A stretch of 47,717 nt of DNA from Saccharopolyspora elongata (GTDB lineage: Bacteria > Actinomycetota > Actinomycetes > Mycobacteriales > Pseudonocardiaceae): assembly GCF_004348985.1 (NCBI RefSeq), contig NZ_SMKW01000072.1, positions 1 through 47,717 of the forward strand. The letters run 5' to 3'. Shown here in pieces: positions 16,228 through 25,108 of the stretch (within the stretch, counting starts at the first letter, position 1; each line of letters starts with the position of its first letter). Below the pieces are notes generated by a model. That model saw only the letters and a list, made by a program, of their open reading frames with translations, searched no databases and was not told where the DNA came from. The position numbers and the translations under genes are program-made.

Positions 16228-16740
16228 CAAGGTCAATCAGTCACCGCGCCCAGGGCGCCGGTGCCGTGCCCGGGACATCGTTTTCCGGGACGCATCTCCC
16301 GCTGTGAATTGAACTCCACCCGCCACGGGTGAAGATCAACTTAGCGGGTTCGGCGATCGCGGTGACCGAGGCAGGAGTTCTCAACTCAATCGAGTTCGCT
16401 TCGGGACGATCGGCGGTGCGCATCCGTTGCCGATGTCGGGGTGGGGGCCTTAAGTTCCACGGTGTGGCCCCCCAAGGTGACCATGACGCCGACTCGATGT
16501 CCCGTAGCTTCCCGGTTCACCACCGGGGCACGAAGTTGAGCCGGGGGTTCCTGGAATGAGGCGGCAGCAGAGCGTGCATCGGCACGTGTGGATCGGAGTG
16601 GATGCGTCGCACATGGACCACGCGAGCCGGGTACCTCCCACCGCCCGGTGCTGCTGGTTCCCCGAGCCATTGCCGAAATCGGTCGCGCCGCGAGCGCGGC
16701 GCTGAGCACACCGGCAAGAGGGCTGGTAGCACACACAGGC

Positions 16741-16762
16741 CGCCCGCACTCCAGAGCGGGCG
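16741..16762 (+). promoter_or_regulatory. Hairpin in rho leader
   Basis: CGCCCGC and GCGGGCG pair across an 8-nt loop about 50 nt before the rho start codon. Rho genes are often autoregulated in their leaders; whether this stem takes part is not shown. Confidence 0.4.
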
Positions 16763-16813
16763 GGCAATCCGCTGGGTCGCGTAGGAGGCGCGGTCCGGTC
16801 AGGAAGGACATTC

Positions 16814-18724
16814 GTGAGCAACACCGAACTGTTGAGCAGCGAGGCGACGAACGCCTCTTCGGCTGGCCAGCAGGAATCCGAGGCCAACGGAACCCCGCGG
16901 CGACGCGGCGGACTCTCCGGCATGGTCCTTGCCGAACTGCGCCAACTCGCGGGGGAACTGGGGATCGAGACTGGTGGCCTGCGCAAGGGCGACCTGATCG
17001 CCGCCATCAAGGAGAAGCAGGGCGGCACCACGGCGCCGAAGACCCGCTCCACCAAGAAGAGCCCGTCCCGCGCCGAGGAAGCTCCGGCCGCCAAGGCCCA
17101 CCAGCCGGCGCTGGACGAGACCGAGACCGAGGCCGCCCCGCGCGAGACCGCGGCCGAGTCCGGCACCAACGGGGCTCCCACCCGCGGCCGAGGCCGCCGC
17201 GCGCAGGCCGCCGAGCCGGCCGCCGGCGGCGAGGACGACGGCCGTCGCGGTGGCAACCGCCGGCGCCGCTCGTCCGGGCGGGCCGGTGCGACCGCCGAAT
17301 CGGGCGGTGACGAGCAGCGCGAGCGCAAGTCGGACGGCCGTGACAGCCGTCAGGAGCGCCAGGAGCGGGACAACCGCCAGGAGCAGCGCGGCAACCGGCA
17401 GGACCGGGACAACCGGCAGGACCGGGACCGCGACAACCGGCAGGACCGGGACCGCGACAACCGGCAGCAGGACGACGATGACGACGAGGGTGGTCGTCGG
17501 GGTCGTGGCCGCCGGTTCCGCGACCGCCGCCGCAACCGCGGCCGCGGTGAGGGCGGCGGCGGCGAGCCGGAGGTCCGCGAGGACGACGTGCTGCTGCCGG
17601 TGGCCGGCATCCTGGACGTGCTGGAGAACTACGCCTTCGTGCGCACCTCCGGCTACCTGGCGGGCCCGAACGACGTCTACGTGTCGCTGTCGCTGGTCCG
17701 CAAGTACGGGCTGCGCCGCGGCGACGCCATCAAGGGCGTCATCCGGCAGCCCCGGGAGGGCGAGCAGCAGCGGCAGAAGTTCAACCCGCTCGTGCGGGTG
17801 GACTCCATCAACGGCCTGGAGCCGGACGCGTCGAAGAACCGCCCCGAGTTCCACAAGCTGACCCCGCTCTACCCGAACGAGCGGCTGCGCCTCGAAACCG
17901 AGCCGCACAACCTGACCGGCCGGATCATCGACCTGGTGATGCCCGTCGGCAAGGGGCAGCGCGCGCTGATCGTCTCGCCGCCGAAGGCCGGTAAGACGAT
18001 GGTGCTGCAGGCGATCGCCAACGCGATCACCACCAACAACCCCGAGTGCCACCTGATGGTCGTCCTCGCCGACGAGCGTCCGGAAGAGGTCACCGACATG
18101 CAGCGCTCGGTCAAGGGTGAGGTCATCGCCTCCACCTTCGACCGGCCGCCGTCGGACCACACCACGGTCGCCGAGCTGTCCATCGAGCGGGCCAAGCGGC
18201 TCGTCGAGATGGGCCACGACGTGGTCGTCCTGCTGGACTCGATCACCCGGCTGGGCCGCGCCTACAACCTGGCGGCCCCGGCATCCGGGCGAATCCTGTC
18301 CGGTGGTGTGGACTCCACGGCGCTGTACCCGCCGAAGCGGTTCCTCGGCGCGGCCCGCAACATCGAGAACGGCGGCTCGCTGACCATCTTCGCCACGGCG
18401 TTGGTGGAGACCGGATCCACGATGGACACGGTCATCTTCGAGGAGTTCAAGGGCACCGGTAACGCGGAGCTGAAGCTGGACCGCAAGCTCGCGGACAAGC
18501 GGCTGTTCCCGGCGGTGGACGTGGACTCCTCCAGCACCCGCAAGGACGAGATCCTGCTCTCGCCCGACGAGCTGGCCGTCACCCACAAGCTGCGCCGGGT
18601 GCTCGCCGCGCTCGACGCGCAGCAGGCTCTGGAACTCCTGCAGGACCGGCTGCGCAAGACGCGCACCAACATCGAGTTCCTGATGCAGGTCGCCAAGACC
18701 ACCCCGGGCAAGGACGACGACTGA
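16814..18724 (+). CDS. rho: Transcription termination factor Rho with actinobacterial N-terminal insert
   Basis: 636 residues from GTG 16814 behind AGGAAGG. Residues about 35-75 are the N-terminal helical domain (LAELRQLAGELGI, LRKGDLIAAI). Residues about 75-255 are a charged, disordered insert rich in Arg, Asp, Asn and Gln, with a tandem block of (RDRDNRQD) units. The S1-like RNA-binding domain follows (GILDVLENYAFVRTSGY). The ATPase has Walker A PPKAGKTM and Walker B VVVLLDSITR, and the secondary RNA loop lies near GGVDSTALYPPKRFLG. It is a hexameric RNA helicase that ends transcripts. It is a single transcription unit with a long leader and its own strong hairpin terminator. Confidence 0.97.
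   Translation: MSNTELLSSEATNASSAGQQESEANGTPRRRGGLSGMVLAELRQLAGELGIETGGLRKGDLIAAIKEKQGGTTAPKTRSTKKSPSRAEEAPAAKAHQPALDETETEAAPRETAAESGTNGAPTRGRGRRAQAAEPAAGGEDDGRRGGNRRRRSSGRAGATAESGGDEQRERKSDGRDSRQERQERDNRQEQRGNRQDRDNRQDRDRDNRQDRDRDNRQQDDDDDEGGRRGRGRRFRDRRRNRGRGEGGGGEPEVREDDVLLPVAGILDVLENYAFVRTSGYLAGPNDVYVSLSLVRKYGLRRGDAIKGVIRQPREGEQQRQKFNPLVRVDSINGLEPDASKNRPEFHKLTPLYPNERLRLETEPHNLTGRIIDLVMPVGKGQRALIVSPPKAGKTMVLQAIANAITTNNPECHLMVVLADERPEEVTDMQRSVKGEVIASTFDRPPSDHTTVAELSIERAKRLVEMGHDVVVLLDSITRLGRAYNLAAPASGRILSGGVDSTALYPPKRFLGAARNIENGGSLTIFATALVETGSTMDTVIFEEFKGTGNAELKLDRKLADKRLFPAVDVDSSSTRKDEILLSPDELAVTHKLRRVLAALDAQQALELLQDRLRKTRTNIEFLMQVAKTTPGKDDD
17408..17467 (+). repeat. In-frame 24-nt tandem repeat in rho
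   Basis: Two identical 24-nt units (17408-17431, 17432-17455) and half of a third (to 17467) encode DNRQDRDR in tandem. A looser unit precedes at about 17390. Copy number could vary between strains without breaking the frame. Confidence 0.85.
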
Positions 18725-18759
18725 CGGTTCCGACCGCCAGCCCGGTTCCTTCGACCGAC

Positions 18760-18795
18760 GGCAGGGCCCGCACCGACCCCGGTGCGGGCCCTGCC
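18760..18795 (+). terminator. rho terminator
   Basis: GGCAGGGCCCGCACCG pairs perfectly with CGGTGCGGGCCCTGCC across ACCC, a 16-bp stem, followed by GCATTT. Confidence 0.85.
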
Positions 18796-18816
18796 GCATT
18801 TCCGGGGGCGGAACGC

Positions 18817-18866
18817 GAGCATGGGAACCTTCCTGCCACCGCGTTGACAGGAAAGTTCCCATGCTC
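18817..18866. repeat. Dispersed repeat, imperfect inverted pair between converging genes
   Basis: Reverse copy at 18817-18838 (TGCCA at its end) and forward GGAAAG-variant copy at 18845-18866, 6-nt spacer. The arms differ at two positions. It lies between the rho terminator and the stop of the membrane protein gene. Confidence 0.95.
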
Positions 18867-18880
18867 GCACCGGCGGAGCG

Positions 18881-19321
18881 TCAGGCCCGGGCGCATTCCG
18901 GGGCGTCGCGGTCGCGGTGGGCGCGGACCAGCAGGGTGGCCAGCAGTGCGGCGGCGACCGGGCCGATGGCGAGCGCGGCGAAGACCGGCATCCGCAGCCC
19001 GTCCAGGGCGAGGGCGCAGGCCATCATCAGCAGCGGGTAGCCGAACCGCAGGCGGCGCTGCCACCCGGAGGTCCAGCGGACGTGGTTGGCGCTGAGCACC
19101 GTCAGCCCGGCAGCGAAGCCGAACAGCAGCGGGGCGGAGAGGTCCAGGTCCTGGTCGAAGCTCACGTGCTGCACGAGCAGCACGTTGAGCAGGGCGGCGA
19201 CGCCGGCTGCGCTGCAGAGGAAGAGCAGGGGGAGGGAAACCCACGACCGCACCGTGAGCTTTCCCAGGACCGAACAGAGCAGCACGCGTAGAGGATGAAT
19301 GGCGGACCACTCCGGATGCAC
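18881..19321 (-). CDS. Small integral membrane protein, unknown
   Basis: 146 residues if it starts at ATG 19321. The ribosome site there is poor (GAGGG only 3 nt away), so a later GTG near residue 13 is possible. About four membrane helices can be seen: SLPLLFLCSAAGVAALLNVLLV, LLFGFAAGLTVLSA, YPLLMMACALALDGL and VFAALAIGPVAAALLATLLV, with an Arg-rich loop and a charged tail. I recognise no family. It lies alone between rho and rpmE on the opposite strand. Confidence 0.6.
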   Translation of the reverse strand: MHPEWSAIHPLRVLLCSVLGKLTVRSWVSLPLLFLCSAAGVAALLNVLLVQHVSFDQDLDLSAPLLFGFAAGLTVLSANHVRWTSGWQRRLRFGYPLLMMACALALDGLRMPVFAALAIGPVAAALLATLLVRAHRDRDAPECARA

Positions 19322-19386
19322 CCTCGGCCCGGGGCTGCTCGGCAGGCGGTCCCTCTGGTGCGTTGGACGGTTGCCCGGGGCCCACC

Positions 19387-19412
19387 GGAATACCGGACGG
19401 GCACCCTGCGTT
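19387..19412 (+). promoter_or_regulatory. SigR-type (thiol-stress) promoter of rpmE
   Basis: GGAAT at 19387-19391, exactly 18 nt, then GTT at 19410-19412 matches the SigR consensus GGAAT-N18-GTT. In Streptomyces coelicolor rpmE is a known SigR target. An overlapping housekeeping-like TTGCAG (19411-19416) with CAGAAT (19436-19441) has a 19-nt spacer. Confidence 0.75.
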
Positions 19413-19518
19413 GCAGGTCACGAGCCCTGGTCTGGCAGAATGCAGGGTTGATCCGGCACCGGTTCACCGCGCGGCAGCGGCCGCGTGGACCCGGCGGCCA
19501 AGTAGAGAGGACAAGCCG

Positions 19519-19740
19519 TTGAAGAGTGGCATCCACCCCGAGTACGTGGTGACGCAGGTCAACTGCGGTTGCGGCAACAGCTTCACGACTCGCAGCACCC
19601 GCAAGACCGGCCAGATCACCGTCGAGGTCTGCTCGAACTGCCACCCGTTCTACACGGGCAAGCAGAAGATCCTGGACACCGGCGGTCGCGTGGCTCGCTT
19701 CGAGGCCCGCTACGGCAAGCGCCAGAAGACGCAGAAGTAG
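19519..19740 (+). CDS. rpmE: 50S ribosomal protein L31 (zinc-binding form)
   Basis: 73 residues from TTG 19519 behind GAGAGG. The Cys set is visible as VNCGCGNSF and EVCSNCHPFY, the zinc-ribbon (C+) form of L31. The rest (HPEYVVTQV, FYTGKQKILDTGGRVARFEARYGKR) is typical. It binds the large subunit near the intersubunit bridge. Its promoter carries a SigR-type motif, and a strong hairpin terminator follows. Confidence 0.96.
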   Translation: MKSGIHPEYVVTQVNCGCGNSFTTRSTRKTGQITVEVCSNCHPFYTGKQKILDTGGRVARFEARYGKRQKTQK

Positions 19741-19747
19741 CTGCACC

Positions 19748-19790
19748 GACGGCGCCCGTCCCACGCGAACAGCGCGGGACGGGCGCCGTC
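19748..19790 (+). terminator. rpmE terminator
   Basis: GACGGCGCCCGTCCC pairs perfectly with GGGACGGGCGCCGTC, a 15-bp stem that can extend into ACGC/GCGC around a short loop. Confidence 0.85.
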
Positions 19791-19837
19791 GCCGCGTTTG
19801 GTGTCCGAACGTCCGCAGCAAGTGAAGAGGGTCGCCA

Positions 19838-20905
<1,068 letters not shown>

Positions 20906-20951
20906 AACGGTGTTCCAGGCTCGTTTTGCGTGGCGGTGCGGGTGGCGGAAC

Positions 20952-21037
20952 CTCAGGGGTCTTCTCGCTGTGGGATCCCCGACATCATGAATGCCAATTC
21001 ACCACGTCGGGGCTGTCCTCGCGAGAAGACCCCTGAG
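20952..21037. repeat. 86-nt two-block imperfect palindrome between prfA and prmC
   Basis: CTCAGGGGTCTTCTCGC (20952-20968) is exactly mirrored by GCGAGAAGACCCCTGAG (21021-21037). Inside it, CCCCGAC (20977-20983) is mirrored by GTCGGGG (21006-21012). The two blocks are separated by 8 nt on each side, and the unpaired 8-mers differ. The central loop contains GAATGCCAATTC, itself a partial palindrome. As RNA it would fold into a 17-bp stem, an 8x8 internal loop and an inner stem. It does not resemble the GGAAGGTTCCC family. It could be a miniature mobile element, an RNA element or a protein-binding site. Confidence 0.85.
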
Positions 21038-21141
21038 AACCCGCGGTGGTGCGAGTTGCGAGGGTGGGCTAAGCGGCTGCGCCGCTTGCCTCGTGGCATT
21101 CGTAAGTTGAGCAGGCGGGACTGCGGGTTACATGCGTTCTC

Positions 21142-21156
21142 TAAGCTGAACGCGTG
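21142..21156 (+). promoter_or_regulatory. prmC -10 element, leaderless start
   Basis: TAAGCT at 21142-21147 lies 6 nt before the GTG start, and no ribosome site precedes it. A small hairpin (AAGCGGCTGCGCCGCTT) lies at 21071-21087. Confidence 0.5.
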
Positions 21157-22032
21157 ACGCGACAGCCCCTGCGCCTGGCCATCCTCGAGGCGGAACGCAT
21201 CCTCGCCGCTGCGGGCGTGGCGAGCCCGCGCACCGATGCGGAGCTGCTGGCCGCGCACCTGCTCGGCGTCGAACGCACCAAGCTGATGATGGTGCCGCTG
21301 GTGGATCCGCCGGTGGTCCAGGCGTTGCACGACCTGGTGCGCCGCCGGGCCGCGCGAGTGCCGCTGCAGCACCTCACCGGCAACGCCTCGCTCGGCAACG
21401 TGACGCTCAGCGTCGGGCCCGGGGTGTTCGTGCCCCGCCCGGAGACGGAGCTGCTGCTCGCGTGGGGCCTGGCGACGCTGGAGGGCGTGGACCGGCCGGT
21501 CGTGGTGGACCTCTGCACCGGGTCCGGGGCGCTGGCGCTGGCGATGGCCAACGCCCGCCCCGACGCCACCGTGCACGCGGTGGAGAAGGAACCCACCGCG
21601 CTGGCCTGGGCGCGCCGCAACGCCGACCAGCAGGCGCAGGCCGGTGACACCCCGATCCAGCTGTACGCGGGCGATGTCACCGATCCGATGGTGTTCATGG
21701 AGCTGGAGGGCCTGGTCGACCTGGTCCTCTGCAACCCGCCCTACGTGCCGGAGGGCACGCCGGTGCCGCCGGAGGTCCGCAACCACGACCCGCACGAGGC
21801 GGTGTTCGGCGGCCGCGACGGCCTCGATGTGGTCCGGCACGTCATCGGCTGCGCGGCGCGGCTGCTGCGTCCCGGCGGAGGGGTGGCCATCGAGCACGAC
21901 GACACCCACGGCGGTTCGGTGCCCGCCCTGCTGCGCGCCCGCCGCGTCCTCGAAGACGTGCAGGAGCACACCGACCTGGCCGGCCGCCCCCGCTTCGCCA
22001 CCGCCCGCCGCACCCCGCCGCCGACGCCCTGA
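21154..22032 (+). CDS. prmC: Release factor glutamine methyltransferase
   Basis: 292 residues from GTG 21154. An N-terminal helical domain (about 1-90, with PLQHLTGNA) precedes the SAM-dependent fold: VPRPETELLL, the SAM loop VVDLCTGSGALALAMA, and Asn194-Pro-Pro-Tyr197 in LCNPPYVPEG, which binds the target Gln. It methylates the GGQ glutamine of RF1 and RF2, the former encoded just upstream. Predicted leaderless start. Confidence 0.96.
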   Translation: MTRQPLRLAILEAERILAAAGVASPRTDAELLAAHLLGVERTKLMMVPLVDPPVVQALHDLVRRRAARVPLQHLTGNASLGNVTLSVGPGVFVPRPETELLLAWGLATLEGVDRPVVVDLCTGSGALALAMANARPDATVHAVEKEPTALAWARRNADQQAQAGDTPIQLYAGDVTDPMVFMELEGLVDLVLCNPPYVPEGTPVPPEVRNHDPHEAVFGGRDGLDVVRHVIGCAARLLRPGGGVAIEHDDTHGGSVPALLRARRVLEDVQEHTDLAGRPRFATARRTPPPTP

Positions 22033-22041
22033 CCTGCGGTT

Positions 22042-22063
22042 TGACAGGAAGGTTCCCATGCTC
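22042..22063 (+). repeat. Dispersed repeat, single copy between converging genes
   Basis: A perfect core copy, 10 bp after the prmC stop and 17 bp before the hydrolase stop. Confidence 0.95.
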
Positions 22064-22080
22064 CCACCACCCCGCAGGGG

Positions 22081-22947
22081 TCAGTGGGCGTTGACGAACT
22101 CGCGGAGCAGGGCGTTGAACTCGCTGGGCTTCTCGCGGTTCGGCCAGTGGCCGGCGCCGGAGATCACCCGCAGCGACGCGCCCGGGATCGCGTCCGCGGC
22201 GTCGCGGGCCGCCGACACCGGCACGATGGCGTCGCGTTCGCCGTGGATCACCATCACCGGGCAGTGGATGCGGTCCAGGTGCGGGAGGTGGTTGATCCGC
22301 ATCGCCCGCCGGTCGACGGCGTCGGCGTGCCAGTCGGCGAACACCGAGCCTCGCGCGCCCGCCTCGGCGACGACCTCGTCGACAATGGACTCCAGGTCCG
22401 GCACGGTCTGCGCGCCCGCGAAGAAGCCCCGCGTCAGCACCAGGCGGGCGAAGGACCGGTTGAGCCGCAACAACTTCGCGGCCAGCGGACCGGCGAAGCG
22501 GGTGCGCAGCAGCGCGTAGGTCAGGAAGTGGTGCGGCATCTTGTGCTGCATGCCGGTGCTGTCCACGAGCACGAGTCCGCGCACCCGCTGCGGATTGCGC
22601 AGCGCGAAACCGGCCGCGATGCTGCCGCCCATCGACAGGCCGACCAGGATGGCGTCCGGCACCCGCCAGGCGTCCAGCAGCCAGCGCAGCACCTCTTCGA
22701 AGGTGCGCTGGTTCGCGCTGCCGTACCACGGCATGCTGCCGCCCTGGCCGGGCAGATCCGGCGCGAACACCCGGTGGTCGGCGGCCAGCACGCCGATCGC
22801 GTGGCGCCAGGCCAGCATCGCGTTGTCCGGCCCGCCGCCGTGCAGCAGGACGATCGCCGGACCGCTGGAGCCCGCCCGGTAGAAGCGGATCTTCCCGGCC
22901 GGGAACTCGATCTGGTCGACCTCGACACCCTGGGGTGGGGCGGTCAT
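22081..22947 (-). CDS. Alpha/beta hydrolase
   Basis: 288 residues from ATG 22947 behind GAGGAG. The oxyanion segment LLHGGGPDNAMLAW, nucleophile elbow LVGLSMGGSIAAG (Ser about residue 115) and catalytic His in GAGHWPNREKP are all present. HGGGP is typical of C-C bond hydrolases of aromatic meta-cleavage and related enzymes, but no aromatic pathway genes are nearby, so the substrate is open. It is transcribed alone, divergent from the tsaC-like gene. Confidence 0.88.
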   Translation of the reverse strand: MTAPPQGVEVDQIEFPAGKIRFYRAGSSGPAIVLLHGGGPDNAMLAWRHAIGVLAADHRVFAPDLPGQGGSMPWYGSANQRTFEEVLRWLLDAWRVPDAILVGLSMGGSIAAGFALRNPQRVRGLVLVDSTGMQHKMPHHFLTYALLRTRFAGPLAAKLLRLNRSFARLVLTRGFFAGAQTVPDLESIVDEVVAEAGARGSVFADWHADAVDRRAMRINHLPHLDRIHCPVMVIHGERDAIVPVSAARDAADAIPGASLRVISGAGHWPNREKPSEFNALLREFVNAH

Positions 22948-23142
22948 TCGCTCTCCTCGCATTTCGTCGCAGTTCCGTGCCCGCTTCCGGCAGACGCCCG
23001 GACGCCACCGGCGTTGCCCGGTGCGGGCACACCCAACGGATCTCGGTCGAGCGCCCGGGTGTTACTCGGGACGAATATTCCCGGACGGGGATCGACGGCA
23101 CCACTCGAACGGGTCGAACGGGGGGCGTGCCAGGATTCGGGT

Positions 23143-23793
23143 GTGAGCACCGTCTATGACTGCACCAGTCCGGACAGCCGCGAAGAGGGTCTGGCCGCCG
23201 CGGCCAACACGGTTCGCGCGGGCGGGCTGGTCGTGCTGCCCACCGACACCGTCTACGGCATCGGCGCGGACGCCTTCGACGCCAACGCAGTGCACGCCCT
23301 GCTCGCCGCCAAGGGGCGCGGCCCGGACATGCCGGTGCCGGTGCTGGTCGGCTCCTGGTCCACTGTGGATGGGCTGGTGATGTCGGTCCCGCAGCAGGCG
23401 CGGGCGCTGATCGAGGCGTTCTGGCCCGGCGGGCTGTCGCTGGTGCTGCCGCAGGCGCCGTCGCTGTCCTGGGACCTCGGCAACACCCGGGGCACGGTGA
23501 ACCTGCGGATGCCGCTGCACCCGGTGGCCCTGGACCTGCTGCGCGAGGTCGGCCCGATGGCCGTCTCCAGCGCCAACCGCACCGGCCAGCCGCCGGCCGC
23601 CAGCGCCGGCGAGGCTCGCGAGCAGCTCGGCGACTCGGTGCAGATCTACCTGGACGGAGGCCCGTCCGGGGAACCGGTGGCCTCCACCATCGTCGACCTC
23701 ACCCAGGGCGCGCCGCGGGTGCTGCGGGAGGGCGCCGTGAGCCTCGCCGACCTGTCCGAGGTGCTCGGTGAGGACCTCGAAGCGGACCGGTGA
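23143..23793 (+). CDS. L-threonylcarbamoyladenylate synthase (TsaC/Sua5/YrdC)
   Basis: 216 residues from GTG 23143. YrdC core: GGLVVLPTDTVYGIGADAF, LLAAKGRGPDMPVPVLVGS, then TVNLRMP and VSSANRTGQPPA. It makes threonylcarbamoyl-AMP from threonine, bicarbonate and ATP, the first step of the t6A37 tRNA modification. There is no Sua5 C-terminal domain, so it is the short form. CAGGAT 6 nt before the GTG suggests a leaderless start. The M. tuberculosis counterpart by position is Rv1301. Confidence 0.92.
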   Translation: MSTVYDCTSPDSREEGLAAAANTVRAGGLVVLPTDTVYGIGADAFDANAVHALLAAKGRGPDMPVPVLVGSWSTVDGLVMSVPQQARALIEAFWPGGLSLVLPQAPSLSWDLGNTRGTVNLRMPLHPVALDLLREVGPMAVSSANRTGQPPAASAGEAREQLGDSVQIYLDGGPSGEPVASTIVDLTQGAPRVLREGAVSLADLSEVLGEDLEADR

Positions 23794-23866
23794 AACCCGT
23801 CCGAGCGCGGGCCGATAGCGTTGGCTCCGCCAGCCGCAACGTGAACAGCGATGAGGAGCGCCGGGT

Positions 23867-23929
23867 TTGAGCAATCCGTTCTGGGGGCTGAAGTTCGAAT
23901 TCACGCGGGCCTCGGCCCCGCGCGGGTGA
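23867..23929 (+). CDS. Candidate 20-residue leader peptide
   Basis: TTG 23867 follows a GAGGAG ribosome site by about 10 nt and opens a 20-codon frame (LSNPFWGLKFEF then TRASAPRG) that stops 9 nt before the next gene. It is too short for family detection. It may be a translated leader or coupling peptide for the transferase gene; the start codon is weak. Confidence 0.3.
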   Translation: MSNPFWGLKFEFTRASAPRG

Positions 23930-23938
23930 GCCACCGGT

Positions 23939-25108
23939 ATGGATAACGCGTCGTGGGCTCCGAACGGGCTTCCCGCCCGTGAGTACCTGCTCGTCATGCT
24001 CACCGCCGCGGCGGCGACCTTCCTGCTGACCGGACTGGTCCGGCTGCTGGCCTTCCGGGTCGGCGCCGTCGCATATCCGCGGCAGCGCGACGTGCACGTC
24101 AAGCCGATGCCGCGGATGGGCGGGGTCGCGATGTTCGGCGGGGTGCTGGTGGCCATGTTCCTGGCCGCCAACCTGCCTACGCTGTCGCGCGGGTTCACCT
24201 ACTCCAACGACATCTCGGCGGTGGTCATCGCCGGCGGGCTGATCGTCCTCGTCGGCGCGCTGGACGACCGCTTCGAGCTGGATTCCCTGACGAAGCTCGC
24301 CGGGCAGGTCACCGCCGCCGGGATCCTGGTGCTCTTCGGCGTCCAGTGGTTCGTGTTCTGGGTGCCGTGGGGCGGCACCGACGGCAACCTGGGGCAGCTC
24401 ATGGTGCTGGGCAGCAACCAGGGGCAGCTGCTGACGGTGCTGCTGGTCGTGGCGATGATCAACGCGATGAACTTCGTGGACGGGCTGGACGGCCTGGCCT
24501 CCGGCATCGGCCTGGTGTCGGCCACCGCGACGTTCGTGTTCTGCCTCGCCGTGCTGGACCGGCAGAACGGCGACGTCAACGCCTACCCGCCGGCGCTGAT
24601 CGCGGCCGCGGTCGCCGGCGCCTGCATGGGCTTCCTGCCGCACAACTTCCAGCCGGCCAAGATCTTCATGGGCGATTCGGGTTCGATGCTGATCGGCCTG
24701 ATGCTGGCCTCCGCGACCACGTCCGCGTCCGGCCGGATGGACTACGCCCACCTGAACCCGACCGACACCATCGCGCTGCTGTCGCCGCTGCTGGTCGTCG
24801 CGGCAGTGCTGTTCGTGCCGCTGCTGGACCTCATCATGGCCGTGGTGCGCCGCACCCGGGCGGGCAAGAGCCCGTTCCACGCCGACAAGATGCACCTGCA
24901 CCACCGGCTGCTGGAAATCGGGCATTCGCAGCGCCGCGCGGTGCTGCTGATCTACCTGTGGGCGGCCGTCATCGCCTTCGGCGCGGTGTCGTTGACGCTG
25001 TTCAACGCGGTCGTTGTGGCGTGGGTCGTAGGCTTGGGGGTGTTGCTGGCGGCTATCATTTCGGTGATTCCGCGTATGCGCACCCGAGCCGATCGAGAGT
25101 CCCGATGA
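23939..25108 (+). CDS. wecA: Undecaprenyl-phosphate GlcNAc-1-phosphate transferase (WecA type)
   Basis: 389 residues from ATG 23939. About eleven membrane helices. Polyprenyl-phosphate transferase motifs: VHVKPMPRMGGVAMFGG, VGALDDRFELDSLTK (Asp pair), NAMNFVDGLDGLASG and FMGDSGSMLIGLM, then a C-terminal HLHHRLLEIGHSQR loop. The latter separates WecA-type from MraY enzymes. In mycobacteria the gene at this position (Rv1302) starts the lipid-linked disaccharide that joins arabinogalactan to peptidoglycan. It overlaps the next gene by ATGA. Confidence 0.92.
   Translation: MDNASWAPNGLPAREYLLVMLTAAAATFLLTGLVRLLAFRVGAVAYPRQRDVHVKPMPRMGGVAMFGGVLVAMFLAANLPTLSRGFTYSNDISAVVIAGGLIVLVGALDDRFELDSLTKLAGQVTAAGILVLFGVQWFVFWVPWGGTDGNLGQLMVLGSNQGQLLTVLLVVAMINAMNFVDGLDGLASGIGLVSATATFVFCLAVLDRQNGDVNAYPPALIAAAVAGACMGFLPHNFQPAKIFMGDSGSMLIGLMLASATTSASGRMDYAHLNPTDTIALLSPLLVVAAVLFVPLLDLIMAVVRRTRAGKSPFHADKMHLHHRLLEIGHSQRRAVLLIYLWAAVIAFGAVSLTLFNAVVVAWVVGLGVLLAAIISVIPRMRTRADRESR

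Larger units (their letters stand above)
16033..16813. other. Long intergenic leader region of rho
   Basis: 780 bp with no convincing gene; a 76-codon frame at 16329-16559 has no family resemblance or ribosome site. It holds the thrB hairpin (16038-16074), a second short hairpin (16172-16188), a predicted promoter (16199-16227), then about 580 nt of transcribed leader with a stable hairpin at 16741-16762 close to the rho start. Confidence 0.65.

Noticed and set aside
16329..16559. 76-codon frame in the rho leader
   Set aside because: No ribosome site and no recognisable sequence; codon use is not clearly coding.
16799..18862. 687-codon minus-strand frame opposite rho
   Set aside because: Shadow frame; the plus strand encodes Rho with all catalytic motifs.
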